This document shows, piece by piece, positions 43,340 to 52,320 of a DNA stretch of 64,000 nt. Every line of letters starts with the position of its first letter. Position 1 is the first letter of the stretch. The position numbers and the translations under genes were made by a program. The notes beneath the pieces are model-generated. The model was not told the origin of the DNA and ran no database searches. It saw only the letters and a list, made by a program, of their open reading frames with translations. The DNA is taken from the NCBI RefSeq assembly GCF_011250645.1, contig NZ_JAANNO010000001.1, positions 227,196 to 291,195 on the forward strand. The letters are read 5' to 3'. This stretch comes from Motilibacter aurantiacus. GTDB lineage: Bacteria; Actinomycetota; Actinomycetes; Motilibacterales; Motilibacteraceae.

Positions 43340-44210
43340 GCTCCGCCGCCGAGAGCAGCCGTGCCCGCAGCGCGGCCGCTTCGGCGGCGAAGCCGCGCTG
43401 CCGGGCCGCGTAGTCGGCCCGGCCGGCGGGCGTCTCGATGGGCACCGGCTCGTGACCCAGCCCGGACAGGTCGTACGGCGAGGCCCGCATGTCCAGCTCG
43501 CGCACCCGGCGGGCGAGCTCGAAGCAGTCGGCGACGAGCTCGGCCGGCACCCAGGGGAAGAGCTTGTACGCCCACTTGTAGAGGTCCATGTTGGCGTGCA
43601 GGCAGCCGCCCTGCTCCAGGTCCGGCTGGGTCTGCCGGGTCGGCTGCAGCTGGTTCAGCGGGCGGGCGGCCGGGGTGAAGAAGCGGAACGCGTCGAAGTG
43701 CGAGCACCGGATCGGGAGCGCCTCGACGACGTCCGAGGTGCCCTCCGCGCCCAGTCGCAGCGGCCACTGCGCGTGGCGCACCTGCTCGGCGGGCTGGCGG
43801 TGCACCATCGCCCACTCGTGCAGCCCGAAGCAGCCGAACTGGGCCGGCCGTCCGGCCGTGCGCTCCAGCAGCCCGGCCACCCAGCCCGCGGTGCGGGCAA
43901 CCGCCTGCGGGGGCGCCGGGAGCCGGTAGCCGCCGGGCGCCGCCTGCCACTCCGCCACGTCCGGGAGCGCGGCCGGGTCGGCGGCCGCCAGCACGACCCC
44001 TGCCCCCGGGCTCCAGCGGCGCAGCCGGGCCGGCCGCTGGGAGTAGTAGGTGAAGAGGAAGTCCTCCACGGGGTGCGCCTCCCCGCGCCGCCTCCGTTCG
44101 AGGACCGGCTCCACCCAGGGGTCGACGCGCTCGGCGTGGGCAGCTGCCCGCAGCCGCCACTCCGGCTCCGGGACGGCGGCCGGGGGGACGTCGGGGGGCA
44201 GCTCGGTCAT
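43323..44210 (-). CDS. Conserved actinobacterial protein annotated in databases as 3-methyladenine DNA glycosylase
   Basis: Protein of 295 aa. Recognisable blocks are EWRLRAAAHAERVDPWVEP, HPVEDFLFTYYSQRPARLRRWSPG, FGCFGLHEWAMVHRQ, SHFDAFRFFTPAARPLNQLQPTR and GCLHANMDLYKWAYKLFPWV. These are shared by an actinobacterial family that carries a 3-methyladenine glycosylase label. I see no helix-hairpin-helix or other known glycosylase signature, so the label should be treated as unproven. The conserved His, Cys and Asp residues (GCFGLHEW, CLHANMD) suggest a metal or catalytic site. TAGTCT lies 9 nt before the ATG. Confidence 0.7.
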   Translation of the reverse strand: MTELPPDVPPAAVPEPEWRLRAAAHAERVDPWVEPVLERRRRGEAHPVEDFLFTYYSQRPARLRRWSPGAGVVLAAADPAALPDVAEWQAAPGGYRLPAPPQAVARTAGWVAGLLERTAGRPAQFGCFGLHEWAMVHRQPAEQVRHAQWPLRLGAEGTSDVVEALPIRCSHFDAFRFFTPAARPLNQLQPTRQTQPDLEQGGCLHANMDLYKWAYKLFPWVPAELVADCFELARRVRELDMRASPYDLSGLGHEPVPIETPAGRADYAARQRGFAAEAAALRARLLSAAERVTGA

Positions 44211-44219
44211 CGCCGTCCC

Positions 44220-44225
44220 AGACTA
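44220..44225 (-). promoter_or_regulatory. -10 element (TAGTCT) of the glycosylase-annotated gene
   Basis: On the minus strand TAGTCT ends 9 nt before the ATG at 44210, without a Shine-Dalgarno sequence. Confidence 0.4.
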
Positions 44226-44285
44226 GGGCGGGCCCACCATCCGATCGGCCCTGCACGGCCTGCGAACGGCCGCCGATAGACCGCC

Positions 44286-46322
44286 GTGAAGTCTCGCCAC
44301 GCACGCACGCGCGCCGCTGCGGCTCTCGTCGCGACGGCCGCCGGCCTCGCCCTGCACGCCGAGCCCGCCCTGGCGGCGCCGCTGCGGCAGGCCGGCGCGG
44401 CCGGCCTCGCCCCCGTGGTCCTCGCCGAGCTCACCCCGGGCGAGGCCCGGGCGTTCCTCGCCACGCTGCCCGAGCGGGGCGAGCCCACGGCGCGCCTGAC
44501 CTACGCGGTGCCGGCCGGCGACTCGCTGACCGTCGAGTCGGTGCTGGTCGCCGCCGACGAGGTCGACGGCGCCGCGCGCGTGCTCGAGGCCCAGTCCCCG
44601 GTCCTCGTCGCGGGCGCCGACACCCCCCGCACGCGCGTCGCCACGGCACCGGACCCGTACCGCAGCCTGCAGTGGGCGCTGCCCCGGCTGGCCGCCGACG
44701 CGGCCGTGGCGCTGCCGCACGGCACGGCGCCCGTCGTCGCCGTGATCGACACCGGTGCCGACGCCGCCCACCCCGACCTCGTCGGCGCCCTCGTGGCGGG
44801 CGCGGACATCGTCAACGGCGGGACGGTCACCAAGGACCCTGACGGGCACGGCACGCACGTGGCCGGGATCATCGGCGCGCGCGTGGACAACGGCACCGGC
44901 GTCGCCGGGCTGGTGCCGGACGCCCGGGTGATGCCGGTCAACGTCTTCGGCCCGGACGGGCTGGCCTGGTCCTCCGACATCGCCACGGGCATCGTGTGGG
45001 CGGTCGACCACGGGGCGAAGGTGCTCAACCTCTCGCTGGGCAGCGACTCCTCCGCGCCCGTCGAGGAGGCCGCCGTCCGCTGGGCGCTGGAACAGGGCGC
45101 GGTCGTCGTCGCAGCCATGGGCAACGACGGCGAGAGCGGCAGCCCGACGTCCTACCCGGCCGCGTACCCCGGTGTCCTCGCGGTGGGCGCCACCGCGCCG
45201 GACGACAGCCGGGCCTCCTTCTCCTCGACGGGCGCCCACATCGGCGTCGCCGCGCCCGGGGACGACGTGCTGTCGACCTACCCGGGCAACCGCTACGCCT
45301 ACCTGAGCGGGACGTCGATGGCGACGCCGTACGCCGCGGCGGCCGCCGCGCTCGTCCTGGGCGCCTGGCCCGCGCTCCGCCCGGGCCAGGTCGTCGCGCA
45401 CCTGAGGTCGACGGCCGAGGACCTCGGGGCACCCGGGCACGACCCGGAGTACGGCTACGGCCTGATCGACCCGGTCCGCGCGCTGAGCACGCAGCCGGCC
45501 GGGGTGACCGCCGCGCCGCTGCCGACCGGGACCGCGGCCGCCGCCCCGGAGCCCGCTGCCACCGGATCCCCCTCCACCGAGCCGGCCCCCGCCCCGGCCA
45601 CGACCCCCGACCCGGCGCCGCAGCCCTCGACGGCTCCCGCCCCCGTGCCCACGGCCGCCCCGGCGCCTGCTCCCGTGCCGGCCCCGCAGCCGTCCCTCCC
45701 CGCGGTGTCCCCGACGACGCCCGCCGTGACGTCACCGGCGCCCTCGCCGACCGCGACGCAGCCCGGCCGCACGTCCGGTCTCGTGCTGTCGGTCACGGCC
45801 CGGCCCGCGGGCACACGGGCCGCCTACGGCAGCGCGGTCACGGTGAGCGGCACCGCGCTGGCCGACGGCCTCGGCGCCACGGGCACGGCCCGCCTGCTGC
45901 AGGGCGGCCGCACCCTCGCGACCGCGCCCGTGCGGGCCGGCAGGCTCACGTTGCGTGCGCAGCTGGTGCGTACGGGTGCCCTGCGGGTCAGCGTGACCGC
46001 GGGCGGCCGTACGGAGGAGGCGGCTCTCGGCCCGCGGACCGCAGTCGCCACGGTGGCCTGGGCGGCCGCGAGCTCCGGTCGGGCGCGGGCGCGCACCGCG
46101 TTCCCGGCCGACATCGACGCCCCCGCCGGGCTCGAGGCACGGCTGGAGCAGCAGGTCGGCCGGCGCTGGACGGTGCGGGCCGTGGCCCCCGTCCCGGCGA
46201 CGGGCGGGACGACGTTCCGCTGGACGCCGCCGCGCGGGACGTCGACGCTGCGCGTCGTGGTCCCCGCCGGGGCCGAGACCGCGGCGGGCGTCAGCAGTGC
46301 CCAGCGGCACACGGCGCGCTGA
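44286..46322 (+). CDS. Secreted subtilisin-like serine protease (S8)
   Basis: Protein of 678 aa. It has a signal peptide (about 1-30, ending PALAAP) and a propeptide to about 120. The S8 domain carries the triad Asp in VVAVIDTGAD (about 155), His in DGHGTHVAGII (about 188) and Ser in LSGTSMATPYAA (about 343). The oxyanion Asn region is VVVAAMGNDGESG. A Pro/Ala/Thr/Ser-rich linker (about 405-500) connects to a beta-rich C-terminal domain of about 175 residues (VTVSGTALADGLGATGTARLLQGG), possibly for wall or substrate binding. The start is GTG; GATAGA ends 5 nt upstream, so a leaderless mRNA is possible. Confidence 0.92.
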   Translation: MKSRHARTRAAAALVATAAGLALHAEPALAAPLRQAGAAGLAPVVLAELTPGEARAFLATLPERGEPTARLTYAVPAGDSLTVESVLVAADEVDGAARVLEAQSPVLVAGADTPRTRVATAPDPYRSLQWALPRLAADAAVALPHGTAPVVAVIDTGADAAHPDLVGALVAGADIVNGGTVTKDPDGHGTHVAGIIGARVDNGTGVAGLVPDARVMPVNVFGPDGLAWSSDIATGIVWAVDHGAKVLNLSLGSDSSAPVEEAAVRWALEQGAVVVAAMGNDGESGSPTSYPAAYPGVLAVGATAPDDSRASFSSTGAHIGVAAPGDDVLSTYPGNRYAYLSGTSMATPYAAAAAALVLGAWPALRPGQVVAHLRSTAEDLGAPGHDPEYGYGLIDPVRALSTQPAGVTAAPLPTGTAAAAPEPAATGSPSTEPAPAPATTPDPAPQPSTAPAPVPTAAPAPAPVPAPQPSLPAVSPTTPAVTSPAPSPTATQPGRTSGLVLSVTARPAGTRAAYGSAVTVSGTALADGLGATGTARLLQGGRTLATAPVRAGRLTLRAQLVRTGALRVSVTAGGRTEEAALGPRTAVATVAWAAASSGRARARTAFPADIDAPAGLEARLEQQVGRRWTVRAVAPVPATGGTTFRWTPPRGTSTLRVVVPAGAETAAGVSSAQRHTAR

Positions 46323-46331
46323 GCACGCAGG

Positions 46332-47387
46332 TCACCCGGGCAGGTGGCGGCCCAGCAGGGTCAGGTCCGCGGCGGAGAGCCGGTCCGCGGCCGTCGCGGC
46401 CTGGTGCCAGTAGGGATAGAGCAGCGGGAGGGCGCTGACCTGGTCCAGCCGGGCGATCTCGGCGCCCTCCAGCCGCAGCTGCGCGGCGGCGAGGTTCTGC
46501 CGCAGCTGGTCGGTCGTGCGGGCCCCGATGACGAGCGACGTGACGCCGGGCTTGGCCAGCGTCCAGGCCAGCGCGACCTGCGCGGCCGGCACCCCGCGCT
46601 CCTCGGCGATCGCGACCAGCACCTCGATCGTGTCGTAGAGCTTGTCCTCGTCGTGGACGGGCGGCTCGCCCCAGTCCTGCAGCTGTCGCGAGCCCTCCGG
46701 CGCCTGCTGCCCGCGGCGGTACTTGCCCGACAGCAGCCCGCCGGCCAGCGGGCTCCACACCAGCACGCCGAGCCCCTGGTCCACGGTCAGCGGGATCAGC
46801 TCGTACTCGGCCTCGCGGCCCTGCAGCGAGTAGTAGATCTGCTGGCTCACCGGCCGCGGCAGGCCGCCCCGCTCCGCGACGCCGAGCGCCTTCATCGCGT
46901 GCCAGGCCGAGTAGTTCGAGATGCCGACGTAGCGCACCTTGCCCGACTGCACGAGCGTGTGCAGCGCCTCGAACGTCTCCTCGAGAGGCGTCAGGCCGTC
47001 CCACTCGTGCAACTGGTAGAGGTCGAGGTGGTCGGTGCCGAGCCGTCGAAGGCTCGCCTCGCACCCGCGGACCACGTGGTGCCGGGAGAGCCCGCGGTCG
47101 TTGGGCCCGGGGCCCATCGGGAAGCGCACCTTGGACGCGAGCAGCACCTCGTCGCGCCGGCCCTGCAGCGCCGCCCCGACGATCTCCTCACAGACGCCGT
47201 CGGAGTAGACGTCGGCGGTGTCGACCAGGTTGACCCCGGCCTCGAGGCAGAGGTCGAGCTGCTCGCGCGCGTCCTGGACCGAGCCGGTGCCGACCTTGGC
47301 GAACTTGCCCCCTCCCCCGAACCCCATCGTCCCGAGGGTGAGCGTGGACACGAGCAGCCCGGAGCTGCCGAGCCGGCGGTATTCCAT
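46332..47387 (-). CDS. Aldo/keto reductase
   Basis: Protein of 351 aa of the YajO/PLD-type aldo/keto reductases. It has MEYRRLGSSGLLVSTLTLGTMGFGG, the catalytic tetrad Asp/Tyr in LVDTADVYSDG, Lys in LLASKVRF and His in DLYQLHEWDG, and the NADPH-binding C-terminal VTSLVIGARTTDQLRQNL. It reduces carbonyl compounds with NADPH in the cytoplasm; the substrate is unknown. A CAGGAT hexamer 7 nt before the ATG may be its -10 (47395-47400). It is convergent with the subtilase gene and lies downstream of lpdA on the same strand. Confidence 0.92.
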   Translation of the reverse strand: MEYRRLGSSGLLVSTLTLGTMGFGGGGKFAKVGTGSVQDAREQLDLCLEAGVNLVDTADVYSDGVCEEIVGAALQGRRDEVLLASKVRFPMGPGPNDRGLSRHHVVRGCEASLRRLGTDHLDLYQLHEWDGLTPLEETFEALHTLVQSGKVRYVGISNYSAWHAMKALGVAERGGLPRPVSQQIYYSLQGREAEYELIPLTVDQGLGVLVWSPLAGGLLSGKYRRGQQAPEGSRQLQDWGEPPVHDEDKLYDTIEVLVAIAEERGVPAAQVALAWTLAKPGVTSLVIGARTTDQLRQNLAAAQLRLEGAEIARLDQVSALPLLYPYWHQAATAADRLSAADLTLLGRHLPG

Positions 47388-47400
47388 GCCGCCGATCCTG

Positions 47401-48822
47401 TCAGGCGCGCTTGTGCAGCTGGTGCGCCGCCTCCGCGATCGACCCGGACAGCGACGGGTAGACGGTGAACGCGTGCGACACCTGGTCGACGGTCAGCCCC
47501 AGCGACACCGCGAGCGAGACCGGGTGGATCAGCTCGCTGGCCCGCGGTGCGACGACGACCCCGCCCACCACGATCCGCGACCCGCGCCGGCAGGTGAGCT
47601 TCACGAACCCGTCCTGCAGGCCCTGCATCTTGGCCCGGGGGTTGGTCGACAGCGGCAGCTTGACGGTCACGACGTGCGAGCCGGCGGCCTCCGCGGCCTC
47701 CTGGGACCAGCCGACGGTCGCGATCTCCGGGTCGGTGAAGACGTTCGCCGACACCGACTTGAGGTCGAGCGGCGTGACCGCCTCGCCGAGCGCGTGCCAG
47801 ATCGCGATGCGCCCCTGCATGGCGGCCACCGACGCGAGCATGAGGACGCCGGTGCAGTCACCCGCGGCGTACACCCCACGGTTGGACGTGCGCGAGACCT
47901 TGTCGACCTCGACGAACCCGCCGCGCCCCAGGGTGACCCCGGCCTCCTCGAGCCCGATGCCGGCGGTGTTGGGGACCGAGCCGACGGCGAGCAGGCAGTG
48001 CGTGCCCTCCACCGTCCGGCCGTCCTCCAGCTGCACGACGACCCCGTCGCCCACCCGCTTGACCGATGCGGCCCGCGAGCGCGACAGCACGGTCATGCCA
48101 CGCCGGGCGAACACCTCCTCGAGCACCTGGGCAGCGTCCGCGTCCTCGGACGGGAGCACCCGGTCGCGGGAGGAGACGAGGGTGACGTTCGACCCCAGCG
48201 CGTTGTAGGCCGAGGCGAACTCCGCCCCGGTCACGCCGGAGCCGACGACGACCAGCCGCTCGGGCAGCTCGGTCAGCTCGTAGAGCTGCTCCCAGGTGAG
48301 GATCCGCTCCCCGTCCGGCTCGGAGCCGGGCAGCACGCGCGGGTGCGCCCCCGTCGCGACCAGCACCGCGTCGGCGTCGACCGACTGCGAGCTGCCGTCC
48401 TCGAGCGAGGCGACCACCCGGGACGGGCCGTCCAGCCGCCCACGGCCGGGAAGGACGCGCACGCCCTCCTGCTCCAGCCGCTCGGCGATGTCGGCGGACT
48501 GCGCGGAGGCCAGGCGCTTGATGCGCGCGTTCACCGCCGCGAGGTCGACGCCGACCCTGCCGTCGGGGATGCCGTCGCCGTCGATGTCGCCGATCACGTT
48601 GGACCCGACGCGCACGCCCAGGCCGCCGGACTCGGCGGCGAGCGTCACGACCTCGGCGACCGCGATGAGGGTCTTGCTGGGGACGCAGTCGGTCAGGACC
48701 GCGGAGCCGCCGAGCCCGTCGCTGACGACGGTGACGTCGGCGCCGAGGCGCGCGGCGCTGAGGGCGGCCTCGTACCCGCCCGGGCCGCCCCCGAGGACGG
48801 TGATGCGCTGTGGGCTCGTCAC
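47401..48822 (-). CDS. lpdA: NAD(P)H-quinone dehydrogenase, LpdA type
   Basis: Protein of 473 aa with a lipoamide-dehydrogenase-like fold. It has FAD-binding ITVLGGGPGGYEAALSAARLGA, NAD-binding RLVVVGSGVTGAEFASAY, FAD segment NRGVYAAGDCTGVLML and a C-terminal dimerisation domain. The redox CxxxxC is changed to AVLTDC (first cysteine lost). The C-terminal His-Glu pair of true disulfide reductases is replaced in HAFTVYPSLSGSIAEA. This is the hallmark of mycobacterial LpdA, a flavoprotein that reduces quinones with NAD(P)H. GTG start, with CACAAT 7 nt upstream (leaderless geometry). Confidence 0.9.
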   Translation of the reverse strand: MTSPQRITVLGGGPGGYEAALSAARLGADVTVVSDGLGGSAVLTDCVPSKTLIAVAEVVTLAAESGGLGVRVGSNVIGDIDGDGIPDGRVGVDLAAVNARIKRLASAQSADIAERLEQEGVRVLPGRGRLDGPSRVVASLEDGSSQSVDADAVLVATGAHPRVLPGSEPDGERILTWEQLYELTELPERLVVVGSGVTGAEFASAYNALGSNVTLVSSRDRVLPSEDADAAQVLEEVFARRGMTVLSRSRAASVKRVGDGVVVQLEDGRTVEGTHCLLAVGSVPNTAGIGLEEAGVTLGRGGFVEVDKVSRTSNRGVYAAGDCTGVLMLASVAAMQGRIAIWHALGEAVTPLDLKSVSANVFTDPEIATVGWSQEAAEAAGSHVVTVKLPLSTNPRAKMQGLQDGFVKLTCRRGSRIVVGGVVVAPRASELIHPVSLAVSLGLTVDQVSHAFTVYPSLSGSIAEAAHQLHKRA

Positions 48823-48829
48823 GGGGTCA

Positions 48830-48857
48830 ATTGTGCCTCGCGGTCTACCCATACGAT
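48830..48857. promoter_or_regulatory. Divergent -10 elements of lpdA and the gamma-glutamylcyclotransferase-like gene
   Basis: Minus strand: CACAAT at 48830-48835 ends 7 nt before the lpdA GTG. Plus strand: TACGAT at 48852-48857 ends 6 nt before the GTG at 48864. Neither gene has a Shine-Dalgarno sequence. Confidence 0.45.
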
Positions 48858-48863
48858 CAGCGC

Positions 48864-49337
48864 GTGGCCCTCTACGCCGCGTACGGCAGCAACATGGACG
48901 CCCGTCGGATGATGCAGCGGGCGCCCCATTCGCCTGCCCGCGGCTCGGGCTGGCTGGTCGGCTGGCGGCTGACCTTCGGCGGGGAGGACCTCGGCTGGGA
49001 GGGCGCGCTCGCCACCGTCGTGGAGACGCCGGAGGACCCGGCGAGCTCGGTCTTCGTGATGCTCTACGACCTCACGGACCTCGACGCCCGCCAGCTCGAC
49101 GAGTGGGAGGGCGCGGCGATCGGGCTCTACCGCAAGCTCCGGGTCCGGGTGCAGACCCTCGACGGCGACGCCCTGGCCTGGCTCTACGTGCTCAACGCCT
49201 ACGAGGGCGGGCTGCCCAGCGCCCGCTACCTCGGGCTCATCGCCGAGGCGGCGGAGGTGGCCGGGGCGCCGAGCGACTACGTGTCCGAGCTGCGGGCCCG
49301 GCCGTGCGTCTCGGTCGGGCCCGGCCCGGCGTCCTGA
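48864..49337 (+). CDS. Gamma-glutamylcyclotransferase-like protein
   Basis: Protein of 157 aa. The start ALYAAYGSNMDARRM is the YGSN substrate-binding loop of the GGCT fold. SPARGSGWLVGWRLTFGGE, ATVVETPEDPASSVFVMLYDLTDLDARQLDEWEG (Glu as likely catalytic acid/base) and WLYVLNAYEGGLPSARYLGLI complete the fold. Related enzymes release 5-oxoproline from gamma-glutamyl amines; some bacterial members act in antibiotic biosynthesis. Its function here is unknown. GTG start with -10 directly upstream. Confidence 0.85.
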   Translation: MALYAAYGSNMDARRMMQRAPHSPARGSGWLVGWRLTFGGEDLGWEGALATVVETPEDPASSVFVMLYDLTDLDARQLDEWEGAAIGLYRKLRVRVQTLDGDALAWLYVLNAYEGGLPSARYLGLIAEAAEVAGAPSDYVSELRARPCVSVGPGPAS

Positions 49338-49353
49338 GGCGGGCCTTTCCCGC

Positions 49354-50934
49354 TCAGTAGCGGAAGCGGGCGACGAGCGTCTGCAGCTCCGCGCTGAGCC
49401 CCTTGATCTGGCCGGTCGTCTCGGCGGACACGCGGACCTCCTCGTCGGTGCTGCCGGTGGCCTGCGCCACCCGGCCGATCTTGGCGGCGATCTCGTCGGT
49501 GCCCTGCGCGGCCTGGCCGACGCTCCGGCTCGCCTCCCCCGTCGTGGCGGTCTGCTCCTCCACCGCGGAGGCGATGGAGGTCTGGAACGTCGCGATCCGG
49601 TCGATGATCTCGGTGATCCGCGCGATCGTGTCGGCCGCGGCCGTCGTGTCGGTCTGGATCGTCTCGACCCGGCGCACGATGTCCTCGGTCGCCCGGGCGG
49701 TCTCCTGCGCGAGGTCCTTGACCTCGGACGCGACCACCGCGAAGCCCTTGCCGGCCTCGCCGGCGCGGGCGGCCTCGATGGTGGCGTTGAGCGCGAGCAG
49801 GTTGGTCTGCTCCGCGATCGAGGTGATGACCTTGACCACGTCGCCGATCTCGCGCGAGGACTCCGACAGGCGCCGCACCCGCTCGTCGGTGGCGGTCGCG
49901 GCGGCCACGGCCTCGCCGGCCACGGCCACCGCGTCGTTGGCGTTGCGGGAGATCTCCGAGATCGACTCGCCCATCTCGTCGGTGCCGGCGGCGACGGTGC
50001 GCACGCTCGCCGAGACCTGATCGGCCGCGGCGGCGACCTGCGCGGCCTGCTCGACGGCCTCGGCGGACGCGGCGGCGATGCGCGCGGTGCCGCCCTCCAG
50101 CGTCCCCGCGGCGGTGGCGAGCGTGCCGGCCGTGCGTGCCGTCGAGCCGAGCACCTCGCGCAGCGAGGCGACCGTCGTGTCGACCGCCCGGGCGAGCTCG
50201 CCCACCTCGTCACGGCGCGCCGTGTCGGCCCCGCCGGCGACGGTGAGGTCCCCGTCGGCGACGGCGCTCAGCGTCCGGACCGTGCGCCGCAGCGGGCCGA
50301 CGATGCCGTTGGCGATGAGCAGGGCGAGGCCGGTGCCGCCCGCGGCCGCGAGCACCAGGGCCACGATCAGCACGAGCCGCGCCGAGGCGTACACGTCGTG
50401 CGAGGCCTTCTGCTGGGCCTTGCCGGACTCGGCGAGCGCCGCGTTGAGCTCCTCGACCGCCGCCAGGATGTTGGAGTACGCGGTGGCGGAGTCGAGCGTG
50501 GCCCCGGAGCCGGCGGCCGTGCTGGTCGGCAGGCCGACGAGCGTGAACATCGCGTCGGTCAGCGGCCCCCACGCCTCCCGCACCGAGGCGATCTCGTCGG
50601 CCATCTCGGCCCGCTGCTCCTCGGTGAGGCCGGCCTCGAAGCCGTCGAGCACCGGGCCGAAGGCGCCGGCCGACTGCTGCACGCCCTTGACGACCTCGGC
50701 CTTCGCGTCGGCCCCCTCCGTCAGCGGGTACGCCAGCGCGCCCACCGTGAGGCTCTGCGCGAGGAAGCGCACCTGCCCCGCCTTGAGGACCTGGTCCTGC
50801 GTGGCGACGACCTTCTCGACCCCGCTGTTGATGCGGTCGAACGACCAGGCGCTGTAGGCGCCGAGCGTTATCGACACCGCCACCACGGCGAGGAAGCCGG
50901 CGAGCAGCTTCGTGCGGATACTCGTCGTGCGCAT
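49354..50934 (-). CDS. Methyl-accepting chemotaxis protein
   Basis: Protein of 526 aa. It has an N-terminal membrane helix (about 8-30), an extracellular four-helix-bundle sensor of about 150 residues, a second membrane helix (about 184-207, [22 protein letters not shown]), a HAMP domain (about 208-262) and a long cytoplasmic coiled coil. The highly conserved hairpin tip is [20 protein letters not shown] followed by [20 protein letters not shown]. It signals through CheA/CheW to the flagellar motor; ligand unknown. No terminal CheR-binding pentapeptide is visible. GGAGG precedes the ATG by about 10 nt. Confidence 0.93.
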   Translation of the reverse strand: MRTTSIRTKLLAGFLAVVAVSITLGAYSAWSFDRINSGVEKVVATQDQVLKAGQVRFLAQSLTVGALAYPLTEGADAKAEVVKGVQQSAGAFGPVLDGFEAGLTEEQRAEMADEIASVREAWGPLTDAMFTLVGLPTSTAAGSGATLDSATAYSNILAAVEELNAALAESGKAQQKASHDVYASARLVLIVALVLAAAGGTGLALLIANGIVGPLRRTVRTLSAVADGDLTVAGGADTARRDEVGELARAVDTTVASLREVLGSTARTAGTLATAAGTLEGGTARIAAASAEAVEQAAQVAAAADQVSASVRTVAAGTDEMGESISEISRNANDAVAVAGEAVAAATATDERVRRLSESSREIGDVVKVITSIAEQTNLLALNATIEAARAGEAGKGFAVVASEVKDLAQETARATEDIVRRVETIQTDTTAAADTIARITEIIDRIATFQTSIASAVEEQTATTGEASRSVGQAAQGTDEIAAKIGRVAQATGSTDEEVRVSAETTGQIKGLSAELQTLVARFRY

Positions 50935-51083
50935 GGGGCCGGACCTCCGTGTCGACAGGGCGTCACCCCGCCCTTCGGCCCCGTCGCCGCGAAGCTGAGC
51001 GCTCCCGCAGCCCTGGCCCGCTATGGCACACCTACGCCCCGGTGCACGCCGGCTCGCGGTGTTTCCGCTCCCCCGGGCCGGGC

Positions 51084-51125
51084 TATAGTCCGGGCACTTC
51101 TCACGCGGGCGCAGCAGGCGCCCGC
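51084..51125 (+). promoter_or_regulatory. -10 element (TATAGT) and leader hairpin of the diguanylate cyclase gene
   Basis: TATAGT at 51084-51089 is the best -10 hexamer in the gap. The leader of about 120 nt contains a perfect 8-bp stem GCGGGCGC-AGCAG-GCGCCCGC at 51105-51125. I could not match the leader to a c-di-GMP riboswitch. Confidence 0.4.
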
Positions 51126-51218
51126 CGGCTCTGAAGCCGTCCGGGGCCCTCAGGTGACGCCCATACCGTCCCGGACGCGACTGCTGCCCCGGGACCCGCG
51201 AGTCCGGGGGAGGCAGAC

Positions 51219-52298
51219 GTGGCGGATCAGCAGGGGCTCCTCGAGGTCGTCGTCGGTTTCGCACGACGGTCCACCGGCACGTTCACGGTCGACGGGGTGC
51301 TCCGCGACCTCGCGGCCGGCGCGTGCCGGGTCGTCCCCGGAGCCGGTGCGGGCGTGATGTACGTCGACGGTGGGCGCCCGCGGCTCGCCCACGCGACCAG
51401 CCGGCCCAGCGAGAAGGCGGAGGCCGCGCAGGACGTGCTGGGGCAGGGTCCCTGCCAGGACGCGTTCCGGACGCGGCAGCCGGTGGTCGAGGCCGACCTG
51501 GCGGCGGCGGCGGAGCGCTGGCCGCAGTTCGTCGAGCGAGCGATCCGGCTCGGCCTGGGCGCGGTGATGTCGGTCCCGCTGCTCGCGCGCGGGGACGTCT
51601 GGGGGGCGCTCGACCTGTACCGCGACGCGCCCGGGCCCTGGGCGGAGGACGACCTGCAGGCCGCGCGCACGCTCGCGGACGTGGCGGTGAGCTACGTCGT
51701 GATGGCCCACGACCGCGACCGCGCCGCCGCCGCGAACGACACCCTGTCCTACGCGGCGACCCACGACGCGCTCACGGGCCTGCCGAACCGCGCCCTGCTC
51801 TACGACCGGCTCGAGCACGCGCTGGCCGCGGCACAGCGCCGGGAGGCCCCGGTCGCGGTGCTCTTCCTCGACCTCGACGGGTTCACGCAGATCAACGACG
51901 CGTACGGCCACGAGACCGGCGACCTCGTGCTCGTCGAGGCGGCCGGGCGGCTCGGGAGCGCCCTGCGCAGCGAGGACACGCTGGCCCGGACCGGCGGGGA
52001 CGAGTTCGTCGTGCTCTGCGAGTCGCTCACCGCCGGGCCGCGCGGGACCGTCTCCGACCACGCGCTGTCGGTCGTGTCGGCCCGGCTCCACGAGGCCCTG
52101 GCCGCCCCGCTGCGGGTCCGCGGCCAGGACATGCGCCTGCGGGCCAGCATCGGGGTCGCGACGGCCGGGCCCGGGTTCGACGACCCCGACGCCCTGCTCC
52201 GCGCGGCGGACGACGCGATGTACCGCGAGAAGCCCGGCACCGCCGCCGAGCGCCGGCCCGTCCCCGGCCGGCTGCGCATGGTCGAGCCGCTGGGCTGA
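51219..52298 (+). CDS. GAF-GGDEF diguanylate cyclase
   Basis: Protein of 359 aa. It has an N-terminal GAF domain (about 10-155, [19 protein letters not shown] ... [19 protein letters not shown]), a short coiled linker, and a GGDEF domain (about 175-345) with [37 protein letters not shown] and the intact active site [10 protein letters not shown]. An RSED inhibitory site lies five residues before GGDEF. It should make c-di-GMP from GTP in response to a GAF ligand. No EAL domain. The GTG start has GGAGG 6 nt before it. Confidence 0.92.
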   Translation: MADQQGLLEVVVGFARRSTGTFTVDGVLRDLAAGACRVVPGAGAGVMYVDGGRPRLAHATSRPSEKAEAAQDVLGQGPCQDAFRTRQPVVEADLAAAAERWPQFVERAIRLGLGAVMSVPLLARGDVWGALDLYRDAPGPWAEDDLQAARTLADVAVSYVVMAHDRDRAAAANDTLSYAATHDALTGLPNRALLYDRLEHALAAAQRREAPVAVLFLDLDGFTQINDAYGHETGDLVLVEAAGRLGSALRSEDTLARTGGDEFVVLCESLTAGPRGTVSDHALSVVSARLHEALAAPLRVRGQDMRLRASIGVATAGPGFDDPDALLRAADDAMYREKPGTAAERRPVPGRLRMVEPLG

Positions 52299-52320
52299 GG
52301 GCCGGCGATCGACCGTCAGG

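Noticed and set aside
43323-44210. Functional call as a DNA repair glycosylase
   Set aside because: The database label is known for this family, but no helix-hairpin-helix or other glycosylase signature is seen, so only the family is reported.
51090-51218. c-di-GMP riboswitch in the cyclase leader
   Set aside because: A hairpin is present but the conserved GEMM core sequences are not visible.
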